DNA of 64,000 nt from Candidatus Intricatilinea gracilis (lineage in GTDB: Bacteria; Pseudomonadota; Gammaproteobacteria; Burkholderiales; Burkholderiaceae_C). Location: contig JADJDQ010000001.1 in assembly GCA_016702605.1 (NCBI GenBank), positions 1-64,000 of the forward strand, given 5' to 3'. The notes under the pieces are model-generated. The model made no database searches and was not told the DNA's origin. It saw only the letters and a program-made list of their open reading frames with translations. A program made the translations under genes and the position numbers. Each line of letters opens with the position of its first letter. Positions within the stretch are counted from its first letter, which is position 1. Positions 9,868-19,318 of this stretch are shown here, piece by piece.

Positions 9868-9979
9868 CTCACAAGTGAGCAAGCACTGACATCACCACCT
9901 GAGCACCTGCCAAACCACGGCAGCGCCATCATCCCCCAGATCGCTCGGCCAGTGCACGGGCAGCTTCGACACCACTTCC

Positions 9980-9985
9980 TATAAT
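9980..9985 (+). promoter_or_regulatory. Predicted -10 element for mrcA
   Basis: A consensus TATAAT lies 27 bases upstream of the mrcA ATG and predicts a transcript start near 9992. No convincing -35 hexamer is seen at the usual distance. Confidence 0.4.
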
Positions 9986-10011
9986 CCCCAGCTCATTTTG
10001 CCCCCCATCTG

Positions 10012-12390
10012 ATGAGCGACGACACCAGCCCGAGCCCACCCGCGGCAGCCCTTTCCCGCCGCATCTGGGCACAACCACTGGTGCGAGGTCTGGTCTATCT
10101 GGTCGGCCTTCTGGTGGCTGGTGTGCTGGCCATCGTGCTGCTGATCGGCATGGCGCTGGCTGCGGCTTATCCCAAGCTGCCCGAGCTGCGCAGCATCCTC
10201 GACTACCAGCCCAAGCTGCCGATGCGGGTGTATTCGGCCGAGGGTGTACTGCTGGGTGAGTTCGGTGAAGAACGACGCAACTATCTGCCCATCCGCGAAA
10301 TTCCCAAGGTCATGCAGGACGCTGTGCTGGCGATCGAAGACTCGCGCTTTTACCAGCATCAGGGCGTCGACTACCGTGGCGTCTTGCGCGCCGGACTGGA
10401 AAATCTGCGAGAAGCGCGCAGCCAGGGGGCCTCGACGATCACCATGCAGGTGGCGCGCAACTTCTATCTGTCGACCGAAAAGACGGTGACACGCAAGATC
10501 TACGAGATCTTGCTATCGCTCAAGATCGAGAGCCTGCTCACCAAGGAGCAGATCCTCGAGTTGTACATGAACCAGATCTACCTCGGCCAACGCGCCTACG
10601 GTTTTGCCGCTGCCAGCGAGGTCTATTTCGGCAAGCCACTGAAGGACGTCAGCATCGCCGAAGCAGCCATGCTGGCCGGCCTGCCGAAGGCACCTTCGGC
10701 GTACAACCCGATCGCCAACCCCAAACGTGCACAGATCCGTCAGCGCTACATCGTCGAGCGCATGCTCGACAACGGATTCATCACCGCCGAACAGCGTGAT
10801 CAGGCGCTGGCCACCACGCTGCGTTACCACCCGCGTGTCGACGTGCCGGTGCACGCCGAGTACGTTGCCGAGACCGCCCGGCAGCTCATCTATGCCCAAT
10901 ACGGCGAGGCCAGCTACACACGCGGCCTGAACGTCTACACCTCGGTGCGCGCCGTAGATCAGGCCAATGCATACAAGGCCCTGCGCAAGGGCCTGATGGA
11001 CTACGAGCGCCGACAGGTCTACCGCGGCCCCGAGGCCTACGTCGACCTACCCGCCGACCCCAAGGGCCTGGATGCCCGTATCGCCGAGGCACTCGAGGAA
11101 CACCCCGACAACGGCGAACTGCTCGCCGCCGTGGTGCTCGAAGCGGGCCAGCGCAAGGTTGTGGTTGCGCTTCAGAACGGCGACACCGTCACCGTCACCG
11201 GCGAAGGCCTGATGCCGGTGGCGTCGGGCCTGCGCAAGAACGCCGCACCCAAGGTGCAGATCCGGCGTGGTGCGGTGGTGCGGGTCGTCAAGGGCGCGGT
11301 CGGCAGCGGCGCCACCAAAAGCGAGTGGTCACTCACTCAGCTGCCCGAAGTCGAAGGGGCGTTTGTCTCGCTCGACCCGGCCACCGGCGAGATCCGTGCA
11401 CTGGTGGGCGGCTTCGACTACGCCAAGAGCAAGTTCAACCACGTGACCCAGGCCTGGCGTCAGCCGGGGTCGAGCTTCAAGCCCTTCATCTATTCAGCGG
11501 CACTCGAGCGCGGGGTGACACCGGCTACGGTGGTGAACGATGCGCCCTTGTTCTTCGACGCCGGCGCCACCGGCAGCCAGCCCTGGGAGCCCAAGAACTA
11601 CGACGGCACGTTCGAAGGCCCGATGTCGCTGCGCCGCGGTCTGGCCAAGTCGAAGAACATGGTCTCGATCCGGGTGCTGCAGGCCGTCGGCCCACGTTTC
11701 GCGCAGGACTGGATCACCCGGTTCGGCTTCGAGGCCGAGCGCCATCCGGCGTACCTGACCATGGCGTTGGGCTCAGGCACGGTCACACCGCTACAGATGG
11801 CGAGCGCCTACGCCGTGTTCGCCAACGGTGGTTACCGCGTCAATCCGGTGCTGATCACACGCATCACCGGTCTGCGCGAACGCAGCGTGGCCCAGGCCAA
11901 CATCAAGCTGCCGGGCGAGGACAACCGCGCCATCGACCCGCGCAACGCCTTCATCATGACCAATCTGCTGCAGGAGGTCACCCGCTCGGGCACAGCCGCC
12001 AGGGCGCAAGGCATGCTCAAACGCCCGGACCTGTACGGCAAGACCGGCACCACCAACGATTCGATGGACGCCTGGTTCGCCGGTTTTGCCCCGGGGCTGA
12101 CGGCGGTGGTGTGGATCGGCTACGACCAGCCACGCAAGCTGGGTGACCGCGAAACCGGCGGCGGCCTGGCCCTGCCGGTCTGGATCGACTACATGAGCAC
12201 CGCCCTGCGCGGCGTTCCGGTGCGTGAACCCGAGCCCCCCGAAGGCCTGGTCCACCAGGGAGACGAGTGGTTCTACGAAGAAAACACACGCGGCGCCGGC
12301 ATCACCGGCCTGGGCCTCGAAGACAAGTTGCCCGAGGCCAGCACCGACGAAGACGAGAAGAAGGGCATCCTCGACCTCTTCAAGCGCTGA
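10012..12390 (+). CDS. mrcA: Penicillin-binding protein 1A, bifunctional class A peptidoglycan synthase
   Basis: This enzyme polymerises lipid II (glycosyltransferase) and cross-links peptides (transpeptidase) in the periplasm. It has 792 residues. A membrane anchor lies at about 28-52. The GT51 domain shows EDSRFYQHQG (catalytic Glu, about residue 108), GASTITMQVARN, LELYMNQIYLG and AAMLAGLPKAPS. The transpeptidase domain shows SSFKPF (catalytic Ser, about 485), SKN (about 546) and KTGTTN (about 676). An OB-like insert lies between the two. The 5'-end faces the pil operon, as is common in beta- and gammaproteobacteria. Length and motifs are complete. Confidence 0.96.
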   Translation: MSDDTSPSPPAAALSRRIWAQPLVRGLVYLVGLLVAGVLAIVLLIGMALAAAYPKLPELRSILDYQPKLPMRVYSAEGVLLGEFGEERRNYLPIREIPKVMQDAVLAIEDSRFYQHQGVDYRGVLRAGLENLREARSQGASTITMQVARNFYLSTEKTVTRKIYEILLSLKIESLLTKEQILELYMNQIYLGQRAYGFAAASEVYFGKPLKDVSIAEAAMLAGLPKAPSAYNPIANPKRAQIRQRYIVERMLDNGFITAEQRDQALATTLRYHPRVDVPVHAEYVAETARQLIYAQYGEASYTRGLNVYTSVRAVDQANAYKALRKGLMDYERRQVYRGPEAYVDLPADPKGLDARIAEALEEHPDNGELLAAVVLEAGQRKVVVALQNGDTVTVTGEGLMPVASGLRKNAAPKVQIRRGAVVRVVKGAVGSGATKSEWSLTQLPEVEGAFVSLDPATGEIRALVGGFDYAKSKFNHVTQAWRQPGSSFKPFIYSAALERGVTPATVVNDAPLFFDAGATGSQPWEPKNYDGTFEGPMSLRRGLAKSKNMVSIRVLQAVGPRFAQDWITRFGFEAERHPAYLTMALGSGTVTPLQMASAYAVFANGGYRVNPVLITRITGLRERSVAQANIKLPGEDNRAIDPRNAFIMTNLLQEVTRSGTAARAQGMLKRPDLYGKTGTTNDSMDAWFAGFAPGLTAVVWIGYDQPRKLGDRETGGGLALPVWIDYMSTALRGVPVREPEPPEGLVHQGDEWFYEENTRGAGITGLGLEDKLPEASTDEDEKKGILDLFKR

Positions 12391-12445
12391 AGGTGTGAAT
12401 GAACCTGCTCGCGACGGTTCCTTCGCACCTTCAGTGGCGCGAGCT

Positions 12446-12805
12446 TCAATGCGCCGGTGGCGTGAACGTCAGATCCTTGCCGCCTTGAACGCTGGCGTGA
12501 TGTGACAGGGCCGAAAAGAACTCGGTGCCGTCTCGTGTGTCGCGCCAGGCACCATCGGCCCAGCGGTAGTGGAAGCCACCGCCGCGCGCCGCCAGCCACA
12601 ACTCGTGCAGCGGCGGCTGGGTGTTGATGATCAGCTTGCTGCCGCCCGGCAACTGCAATTCGAGCAAGCCGCCGGTGCGGTGGCTGTCGATGTCGATCAC
12701 GTCGTCGTCGAGCCATCGGTCGACCGTGGATTCGATGGCAGACAGCGCGGCCTGAGCCAGGCGTTGATACTCGGCGTCGCTGAGCGCCTCGGGGATAGCA
12801 GTCAT
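12446..12805 (-). CDS. cyaY: Iron donor protein CyaY (bacterial frataxin)
   Basis: CyaY binds iron and modulates Fe-S cluster assembly by the IscS machinery. The 119-residue protein has the frataxin fold: an N-terminal acidic helix (MTAIPEALSDAEYQRLAQ), the acidic run WLDDDVIDID, then strands ending at GGSKLIINTQPPLHELWLA and the conserved FHYRWADGAWRDTRDG region. The start at 12805 was chosen over upstream in-frame codons because the family begins just there. It is divergent from lptM-lysA, an arrangement common in proteobacteria. Confidence 0.93.
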   Translation of the reverse strand: MTAIPEALSDAEYQRLAQAALSAIESTVDRWLDDDVIDIDSHRTGGLLELQLPGGSKLIINTQPPLHELWLAARGGGFHYRWADGAWRDTRDGTEFFSALSHHASVQGGKDLTFTPPAH

Positions 12806-12949
12806 GGTCGATAAAATCCTTGCAAAAGCGGCCGCCAGGACATGTCGAACACCACCCTTCACGAGCCGCTCGACGGCAGTTTATGCCGCACTGCAGCGAC
12901 GTGTGCGCCGACCCGCGCACAAGCCTCGCTGCCTACCTGGGATGCCAGC

Positions 12950-13179
12950 ATGGTGAGGCCGAGGCCGCTGCTGGCCGCAATGGTGCTCGTGTTGCTGGCC
13001 GCCTGCGGCCAGAAGGGCCCCTTGTTCATCCCCGGCCCGGACGGCAAACCCTTGCAGCCCACCGCCGTCACGGCAGCGTCGGCGCCCGCCGCACCTGCAG
13101 CGGTCACAGCGGCATCGGCGCCGTCCGCCCCACCTGCCGCCCCCGTCCCCGCCTCCACCGCCCCCTCCAGATCTGCTCC

Positions 13180-13183
<4 letters not shown>
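12950..13183 (+). CDS. lptM: Small lipoprotein LptM (YifL family)
   Basis: LptM is a small lipoprotein that in E. coli helps mature the LptD/LptE outer-membrane LPS translocon. From the ATG at 12950 there are 77 residues: a short signal peptide with lipobox LLAAC, directly followed by the family signature GQKGPLFIP, and then a low-complexity Ala/Pro/Ser tail that is longer than usual. An in-frame ATG at 12842 would add 36 residues before the signal peptide and is less likely. The stop overlaps the lysA start by 4 bases, and the lptM-lysA pair beside cyaY is typical. Confidence 0.85.
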
Positions 13184-14448
<1,265 letters not shown>

Positions 14449-14480
14449 GCGGCCGATGCCTCGAGTGATCGATCTGCACA

Positions 14481-14706
14481 TCGGCCAGTGCGCCAAGGTC
14501 GTTGCGCCGGCGCATGCAGATGATCTTCCAGGATCCGTATGCCAGCCTGAACCCGCGCTGAACCGTGGCCGACATCGTGGGTGAACCACTTACCGAACAC
14601 GCGCTCGTCAACGGTGGCGAGGGCGCGCTGCGATCCCGTGTGACCGAACTGCTGGCCCGGGTCGGCATGGCCACGGCGGACGCCGGGAAATATCCGCACC
14701 AATTCA
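14481..14706 (+). pseudogene. Remnant of an oligo/dipeptide ABC-transporter ATPase gene (DppF/OppF type)
   Basis: One plus-strand frame reads LRRRMQMIFQDPYASLNPR, a TGA at 14559-14561 where the family has Trp, then TVADIVGEPLTEH and finally KYPHQF, where homology stops at about 14705. These are the Q-loop and pre-signature regions of DppD/DppF-type ATPases. The Walker A part, the signature (expected next as SGGQ) and Walker B are absent. The piece is therefore an internal fragment with a nonsense codon, not a working gene. It abuts an opposite-strand permease fragment. Confidence 0.75.
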
Positions 14707-14883
14707 GGTCTGGTCCAGCCCCAGATCACGGCGCAGCTGGTCACGTTGCTCTTCGGTAGCTTCCTGCCCCAGCATGCTGTGCACCGGGTCGCCCACGTAC
14801 TGGAACGACATGAAGGCGATGAACGCCACCGCGAGCAAAACGGCCAGCGCTTGCAGCAGGCGTTGGATGATGAAGACGAACAT
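14704..14883 (-). pseudogene. N-terminal fragment of a dipeptide ABC-transporter permease (DppB/OppB type)
   Basis: From the ATG at 14883 the minus strand encodes 59 residues before a TGA at 14706-14704. It contains the characteristic first membrane helix of DppB-type permeases (MFVFIIQRLLQALAVLLAV) and the following FQYVGDPVHSMLGQEAT and LRRDLGLDQ segments. The remaining roughly 250 residues are missing. The fragment meets the ATPase fragment tail to tail at about 14705, which indicates rearrangement rather than simple decay. Confidence 0.75.
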
Positions 14884-15038
14884 CGCGCCCGATCATGGGC
14901 AATGCCCGTGCCCACCGGCAGAGGGCTTGCCCAAGGCGGTCGAAACACGCCGGCTTGCGCATCGACAAAAAGAGGCGTGTTCTGCTCGGCCTCGATCGGC
15001 ACACAGCGGCCAAGCGGGCCGCTGAACTCACGGATGCG

Positions 15039-15812
15039 CTACAGCGGCTTGCCGATCGCCGACAGCAAGGTGAGATCGCCGTAGTGGGCTTCTGCGCTGC
15101 TGGCCGTGTTGTCGCTGTCGGTCATGACGGCGATGCCGATGAGCCGACCCGGCGCTTCACCAAAAGCCCGTCGAAAGTCAGCCACCACGTCACGCTCGTA
15201 ACTCAGCCAGCGGCCGAGGTTGGTGCCACCCGACTCGACCACGATCTTGCGTATACGGTCGGTGCGCGGGTTGTTGATGAGCGCCTCGCGTGGCTGCCGG
15301 TTCTCCCACACATACATGAGCGTGGCATAGGGCGGCCGTTCACCGGTCAGCACCTCGCCAAGATCGAACATGGCGCGGGTGCGAAAGTCGAGCCGGTCAT
15401 GGTCACCGTCGAAGGCCAGCACCACACGCACGGGGGCGTCTGCACCTTCACGACGCGTCAGGTCGGCCGTCGCGATCAGCGCAGGCACATGCCACGAGAA
15501 CTTCAGGTGGCCGAGTTCGGTCGGATCGACCACCACCTTGCGCCTGAGCATGCTGGCCGACGACTCGGCCTGTGCGTGCAGACAGACCTTGCCATTGACT
15601 TGAACCTGTTCATACGAGGTAGCCAACTTTCCCGGCAGGTTCTGTGGCTCCCAGGTTCCACGCGACCAAGCCTGACTAGACAACATGGTCTCACTGGCCG
15701 TCGCGAGCCTGCTAGCCTCGTCAGGTTTATCGACCGGGCCGAGAGTTGCGCAGCCGACCAGGCCCGCCGCCAGGGTCAAGACAAGCAGAGGAAGCGTTGA
15801 ATTGAATGGCAT
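15039..15812 (-). CDS. DUF3047 family lipoprotein
   Basis: This 257-residue exported protein of unknown function begins at the ATG 15812 (an in-frame TTG lies directly before it). A signal peptide ends at a lipobox-like LVGCAT. The rest matches the DUF3047 pattern: FSWHVPALIATADLT, VRVVLAFDGDHDRL, PRTDRIRKIVVESG, LGRWLSYERDVVADFRRAFGE and a C-terminal IGIAVMTDSDNT. Such proteins look like periplasmic beta-sandwich domains. The gene lies downstream of a porin on the same strand, but a terminator separates them. The permease fragment follows it. Confidence 0.8.
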   Translation of the reverse strand: MPFNSTLPLLVLTLAAGLVGCATLGPVDKPDEASRLATASETMLSSQAWSRGTWEPQNLPGKLATSYEQVQVNGKVCLHAQAESSASMLRRKVVVDPTELGHLKFSWHVPALIATADLTRREGADAPVRVVLAFDGDHDRLDFRTRAMFDLGEVLTGERPPYATLMYVWENRQPREALINNPRTDRIRKIVVESGGTNLGRWLSYERDVVADFRRAFGEAPGRLIGIAVMTDSDNTASSAEAHYGDLTLLSAIGKPL

Positions 15813-15851
15813 CAATCGAACCTGAATATCAACCTGGAGCAGAAAACAGAA

Positions 15852-15877
15852 AACCCCCGTCGCTGACGACGGGGGTT
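15852..15877 (-). terminator. Rho-independent terminator of the porin gene
   Basis: An 11-bp stem (AACCCCCGTCG / CGACGGGGGTT) with a 4-base loop is followed on the minus strand by TTCTGTTTT. It lies 38 bases beyond the porin stop codon and upstream of the DUF3047 gene, so it ends the porin transcript. Confidence 0.85.
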
Positions 15878-15915
15878 CGCTTCTATCGTCTCTACCGGCT
15901 CATGCCGGCATGAGA

Positions 15916-16962
15916 TTAGAAGGAGGTCTTGATGCCGAAGTCGAAGCCGGTGGACTTGCCGCCGGCGGGAGTGGCAGCACCGTTCAAGGCCTGCGCAGCG
16001 GCACCCTTGTTGCTCAAGCTGGCGAACGTGGTGTACAGCGACGTGCGCTTGGACAGGTCGTGCACGTAGCCGATGGCGAACTTGCTGGTCTTGTCTGCAT
16101 CACGCTTGCCGTTCGACACGGAAGCACGGATGGTGCCGCTGCCAACAGGCACATGGGCGCCGAACTGGTAGCCCTTGAAGTCAACTGCGCCGGTGTTCTT
16201 CACCGTTTCGACCATACCCATCAGCTTGGCAACGCCGAGGTCGTACGAACCGCCGAAGTTGGTGGTCTTGCTGGTCGTGCCGGCACCCGTGGTGGTCGAG
16301 CTGAAAGCAACTGCAGCGCTGATCGGGCCTTGGTCGAACGACACGCGGATGGCGTTGCCGCTGCCAGCCTTGGCGGCGGTCGAAGCGTTCTCACCCATGT
16401 AGGTCTGGAACCAGACCTTGACGCCACCGAACGAGGGCGACAGGTAACCGATGCTGTTGGAGGCGCGGACCTTCGTCAGGCTGCTATCCGTCAGCAACAC
16501 CTGGGTCGTGCCAACACCGTTGGTGCCGAACGGGTCGTAGGCGGTCACGCTCCAGAATTGCGGCGTGTAGTCACGGCCCAGGCGGACTTCACCGAAGCTG
16601 CCTTCGAGGCTGACGGTCGAACGGCGACCGAAAGTCAGGCCCTGGTTGCGGCCGTTGATCACCGGATCCGCGGCAGGTGCTGCCTGGTTGTTGTTGCTGG
16701 TCGCTTGACCCGAGCCGTCGTCATTGTTCAGACCGGCTTCCAGATGGAACGAGCCCTTCAGACCGCCACCGATGTCGTCGGAACCACGGAAGCCCAGACG
16801 GCTGCTGTTGTAGCCTGAGTTGGTCAGCTGGTTCTTGTTGCTCGTGTCGCCACGGCCGATTGCGTAGGTGGCGTCAACGATACCGAACAGGGTCACCGAC
16901 GACTGGGCCATCGCGGCGCCAGAGGCGCCCAGAACGGCGAGAGCGATCAGAGATTTCTTCAT
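15916..16962 (-). CDS. Gram-negative porin (Omp32 / OmpC-like, Burkholderiales type)
   Basis: A 348-residue trimeric outer-membrane porin that allows passive entry of small solutes. The signal peptide MKKSLIALAVLGASGAAMAQ ends with AMA|Q. The mature start SSVTLFGIVDATYA is diagnostic for betaproteobacterial porins. Internal strands such as SSRLGFRGSDDIGGGLKGSF and GEVRLGRDYTP match the family, and the protein ends in Phe (GFDFGIKTSF), the outer-membrane assembly signal. It has a good AGGAG ribosome site and its own terminator, so it is monocistronic. Substrate preference cannot be read from the sequence. Confidence 0.95.
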   Translation of the reverse strand: MKKSLIALAVLGASGAAMAQSSVTLFGIVDATYAIGRGDTSNKNQLTNSGYNSSRLGFRGSDDIGGGLKGSFHLEAGLNNDDGSGQATSNNNQAAPAADPVINGRNQGLTFGRRSTVSLEGSFGEVRLGRDYTPQFWSVTAYDPFGTNGVGTTQVLLTDSSLTKVRASNSIGYLSPSFGGVKVWFQTYMGENASTAAKAGSGNAIRVSFDQGPISAAVAFSSTTTGAGTTSKTTNFGGSYDLGVAKLMGMVETVKNTGAVDFKGYQFGAHVPVGSGTIRASVSNGKRDADKTSKFAIGYVHDLSKRTSLYTTFASLSNKGAAAQALNGAATPAGGKSTGFDFGIKTSF

Positions 16963-17632
16963 TCATTTCTCCTAGGTTGAACGGAGCCCGATCCCGTCTC
17001 TGTTGTTGAGTGCGGGCTTTTCAGGCCACCTCCGTAGCGGAAGCTGCCCGCATTTCAGCAGAGCGGTCGTTCGATTGCCAAGGGACACGATCCCTAGCAA
17101 GGACTATCCGTTGCCACCCAGCAACACACCACAACAAGCCCAACACAGCGATGGCCGCGACGCATCAAGGGTATGTACTCATGTTGTCAAAACACTTGTG
17201 CGCATCACCGGTTGTGCTATGCGCGCCGACTCCGGGATGCACCATCGACTTCAGGAACACGCTTTCCCTATAGGCCAAAGTGACATCCTGGGCACCGGAG
17301 GATCGGGGCGATCCATCGGCCTGGCTCAGTCGATGAGCCACACCACACGTGCCGGGGTACCCGCAGCGTTTGCAGATGCCCAACCTCGAGCGTGTGGCTT
17401 GCAACCGTCGCTTCGGCCGTCGCCGCCACGTCGCGGCGCGGTTGCTGCGTGCAGGCTGTGGGGTGACCTTGCCATCGCTTTGCCGCGATCACGGATGTGG
17501 CATGTCGACACACCATGGCCACTGCACTGCTCGAGGAGGGTGCCACCCGTGGCACCATCACTCCTTCGGCGCCGCTGCACATCGCCAGCGGCGGCCACGC
17601 TTCATCCCTCATCACTTGCCGGAGCCACGTCC
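16963..17632. other. Intergenic region between porin and coq7
   Basis: About 670 bases without a gene I can support. It should hold the porin promoter (minus) and the coq7 promoter (plus), but I see no clear hexamer pair. A short perfect palindrome (GGTGCCAC CC GTGGCACC, about 17539-17556) lies 77 bases upstream of coq7 and could be an operator. Short ORFs here resemble nothing known. Confidence 0.5.
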
Positions 17633-18370
17633 ATGAGCCCTACGACTTCATCCACCACAGGCAACACTGCGCCAGATGACGGTGCTCGCCTGGGCCGGGG
17701 CCGTGAACTGGGCAACCTCGACCTGTTGCTCGGCACCTTCGAGCAAGGCCTGCGCACCGTGTGGGGCGTGCACCGCGCGGCCCGGCCTTGCCCCAAGCCC
17801 GCGGCCGACGTGATCGACGCGGGCGACATGCCCGGGGCCGGGGCGGCCGAACTCAACGACGGTGAACGTGCCCTGGCCGGGGCGTTGATGCGTGTCAATC
17901 ATGTGGGCGAGGTGTGCGCGCAGGCGCTGTACCACGCCCAGGCGCTGGCCACGCGCGACCCGGCATTGCGCGATCACTTCATGGTGGCAGCCGAGGAAGA
18001 GACCGATCACCTGGCCTGGACCGAACAACGCATGAAGGAACTGGGCTCACGGCCCTCGCTGCTCAACCCGCTGTGGTACGCAGGCGCCTTCGGCATCGGC
18101 CTGGTGGCGGGCAAGCTGGGCGGAGATCGCACGAGCCTGGGTTTCGTGATCGAGACCGAGCGCCAGGTCGAACAACATCTCGACGGGCACCTGAGCCGCC
18201 TGCCGCCGGGTGATGCCGCCTCGCGAGCCATCGTCACCCAGATGCGCGACGACGAGGTGCGACACGCCGTGAACGCCGAAAACGCTGGCGGCGTGCGCCC
18301 GCCGGCACCGATCCGCGGCCTGATGCGCCTGGCCGCCAAGGTGATGACGACCGCCGCGCACCGCATCTAA
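17633..18370 (+). CDS. coq7: 3-demethoxyubiquinol 3-hydroxylase (di-iron ubiquinone biosynthesis monooxygenase)
   Basis: Coq7/UbiF-equivalent enzymes hydroxylate 3-demethoxyubiquinol in aerobic ubiquinone synthesis at the inner membrane. The 245-residue protein carries the ferritin-like di-iron ligands: the first Glu in NDGERALAG, the RVNHVGEVCAQALYHAQA helix, AAEEETDHLAW, the ETERQVEQHLDGH helix and DDEVRHA. A hydrophobic stretch (LWYAGAFGIGLVAGKLGG) forms the membrane-contact region. The start at 17633 has GGAG about 8 bases upstream; upstream in-frame extensions have no family similarity. It is convergent with osmC, 9 bases apart. Confidence 0.95.
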   Translation: MSPTTSSTTGNTAPDDGARLGRGRELGNLDLLLGTFEQGLRTVWGVHRAARPCPKPAADVIDAGDMPGAGAAELNDGERALAGALMRVNHVGEVCAQALYHAQALATRDPALRDHFMVAAEEETDHLAWTEQRMKELGSRPSLLNPLWYAGAFGIGLVAGKLGGDRTSLGFVIETERQVEQHLDGHLSRLPPGDAASRAIVTQMRDDEVRHAVNAENAGGVRPPAPIRGLMRLAAKVMTTAAHRI

Positions 18371-18379
18371 CGGGCGCTT

Positions 18380-18802
18380 TCAGCCTTCGACGATCTCGAC
18401 GCGGTGCGTGATCGCGGCCGTGCGGCCGAGCATGGCGGTGGCAGAGCAGTACTTCTCCATCGACAACTGCACGGCGCGTTGCACGGCGGCTTCGGGCAGC
18501 TTGGGGCCGGTGAGCACGAAGGCCAGCTCGATGGCGGTGAAGACCTTGGGGTCGGTGGTGGCACGTTCGGCCTTCACCAGCAGCTTGCAGCCGTTCACCT
18601 GGTGTCGCCCGCGCTGCAGGATCAGCACCACGTCGTAGGCCGTGCAGGCACCGGCGCCGGCCAACAGCGTTTCCATCGGCCGCGGCGCCAGATTGCGGCC
18701 CCCGCCCTCGGGCGCACCGTCCATTGCCAGCACGTGGCCGCTGCCGGTTTCGGCCGCAAATGCCATGCCCGAGGCGGGCAGCCAGTGGATCGTGCATTCC
18801 AT
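18380..18802 (-). CDS. OsmC family thiol peroxidase-like protein
   Basis: OsmC-family proteins reduce organic hydroperoxides with two reactive cysteines. The 140-residue protein has the two expected cysteines, one in LLAGAGACTAYDVV (about residue 53) and one in SMEKYCSATAML (about 117), plus the Arg/Pro context (RNLAPRPMETLL). It resembles the YhfA branch rather than Ohr. The start is ATG 18802. It converges on coq7 and is transcribed away from the candidate small-RNA unit. Family assignment is firm; the peroxidase substrate is not known. Confidence 0.88.
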   Translation of the reverse strand: MECTIHWLPASGMAFAAETGSGHVLAMDGAPEGGGRNLAPRPMETLLAGAGACTAYDVVLILQRGRHQVNGCKLLVKAERATTDPKVFTAIELAFVLTGPKLPEAAVQRAVQLSMEKYCSATAMLGRTAAITHRVEIVEG

Positions 18803-19036
18803 GAAGAATCGCTTACGTAGTTTTGCTGGAGGTCATGACAAAGAGGTAGCAGATCGGCTGCCGCTTCTGTCGCGTTGGCCGATTACGCCGGCAAATCGAC
18901 GATATCAACGTGATTTCTGCTGTGATTGCGTCGTTCTGGTCGATAGGCCTGAGTCGCCAGACCCGCCGCCTCGTGCCATTTTGCCGCTGCCAGCGGTCTG
19001 TCATCGGCTGCGGGCCACGCTGCCCGGGATTCCTGG

Positions 19037-19065
19037 TTGCACTGCAACATAACCCTGCCTAGAAT
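19037..19065 (+). promoter_or_regulatory. Predicted sigma-70 promoter of the candidate small RNA
   Basis: TTGCAC at 19037-19042 and TAGAAT at 19060-19065 are separated by exactly 17 bases. This predicts a start near 19073. No protein start lies between it and the terminator. Confidence 0.6.
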
Positions 19066-19072
19066 CGACCCC

Positions 19073-19161
19073 AGGTTGAGCGGTTTCGCTCCTGCAAGTT
19101 GTCTCCTCCACCCTCCTTAAAGGTGGATTCAAGCCCGGGGTTCCAACCCCGGGCTTTTTTT
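19073..19161 (+). ncRNA. Candidate small RNA with anti-Shine-Dalgarno loop
   Basis: A compact unit of about 89 nucleotides lies between a good promoter and a strong terminator, outside any gene. It folds by eye into three hairpins: GAGCG/CGCTC (19078-19091), TCCACC/GGTGGA with loop CTCCTTAAA (19107-19127), and the terminator. The second loop and the single-stranded TGTCTCCTCC before it are complementary to AGGAG ribosome sites, as in CU-loop riboregulators, and the T7 tail would suit Hfq. The 157 bases between the terminator and ilvA, and the absence of a leader ORF, argue against an ilvA attenuator, but this is not excluded. Family name not recognised. Confidence 0.55.
19132..19161 (+). terminator. 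Rho-independent terminator upstream of ilvA
   Basis: An 11-bp perfect stem (AGCCCGGGGTT / AACCCCGGGCT) is followed by seven T residues. It ends the candidate small RNA. Confidence 0.9.
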
Positions 19162-19318
19162 CGTCCGTGATCAACCCGGACGACACCTGGCACGTCGACG
19201 CGGCGGGAACCAGGTCCGGCGCTGGGGCTGCAATAACATCGCCCGCTTTGGTGGTATCACTGCATGAGCCACCTGTACAAGCCACCTACTGCTCCGCCAC
19301 CTCGCCCAAGCGACGCCC

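Noticed and set aside
14884..15038. End of a peptide-binding protein gene upstream of the permease fragment
   Set aside because: The minus-strand frame has no recognisable family pattern; homology begins only at the permease ATG.
17268..17615. Short frames on both strands between porin and coq7
   Set aside because: Cys/Arg/Ala-rich translations without motifs, ribosome sites or consistent codon use.
19073..19318. Attenuator leader for ilvA
   Set aside because: There is no leader peptide with Ile/Val/Leu/Thr codons before the terminator and no competing anti-terminator was evident, so an independent small RNA is preferred.
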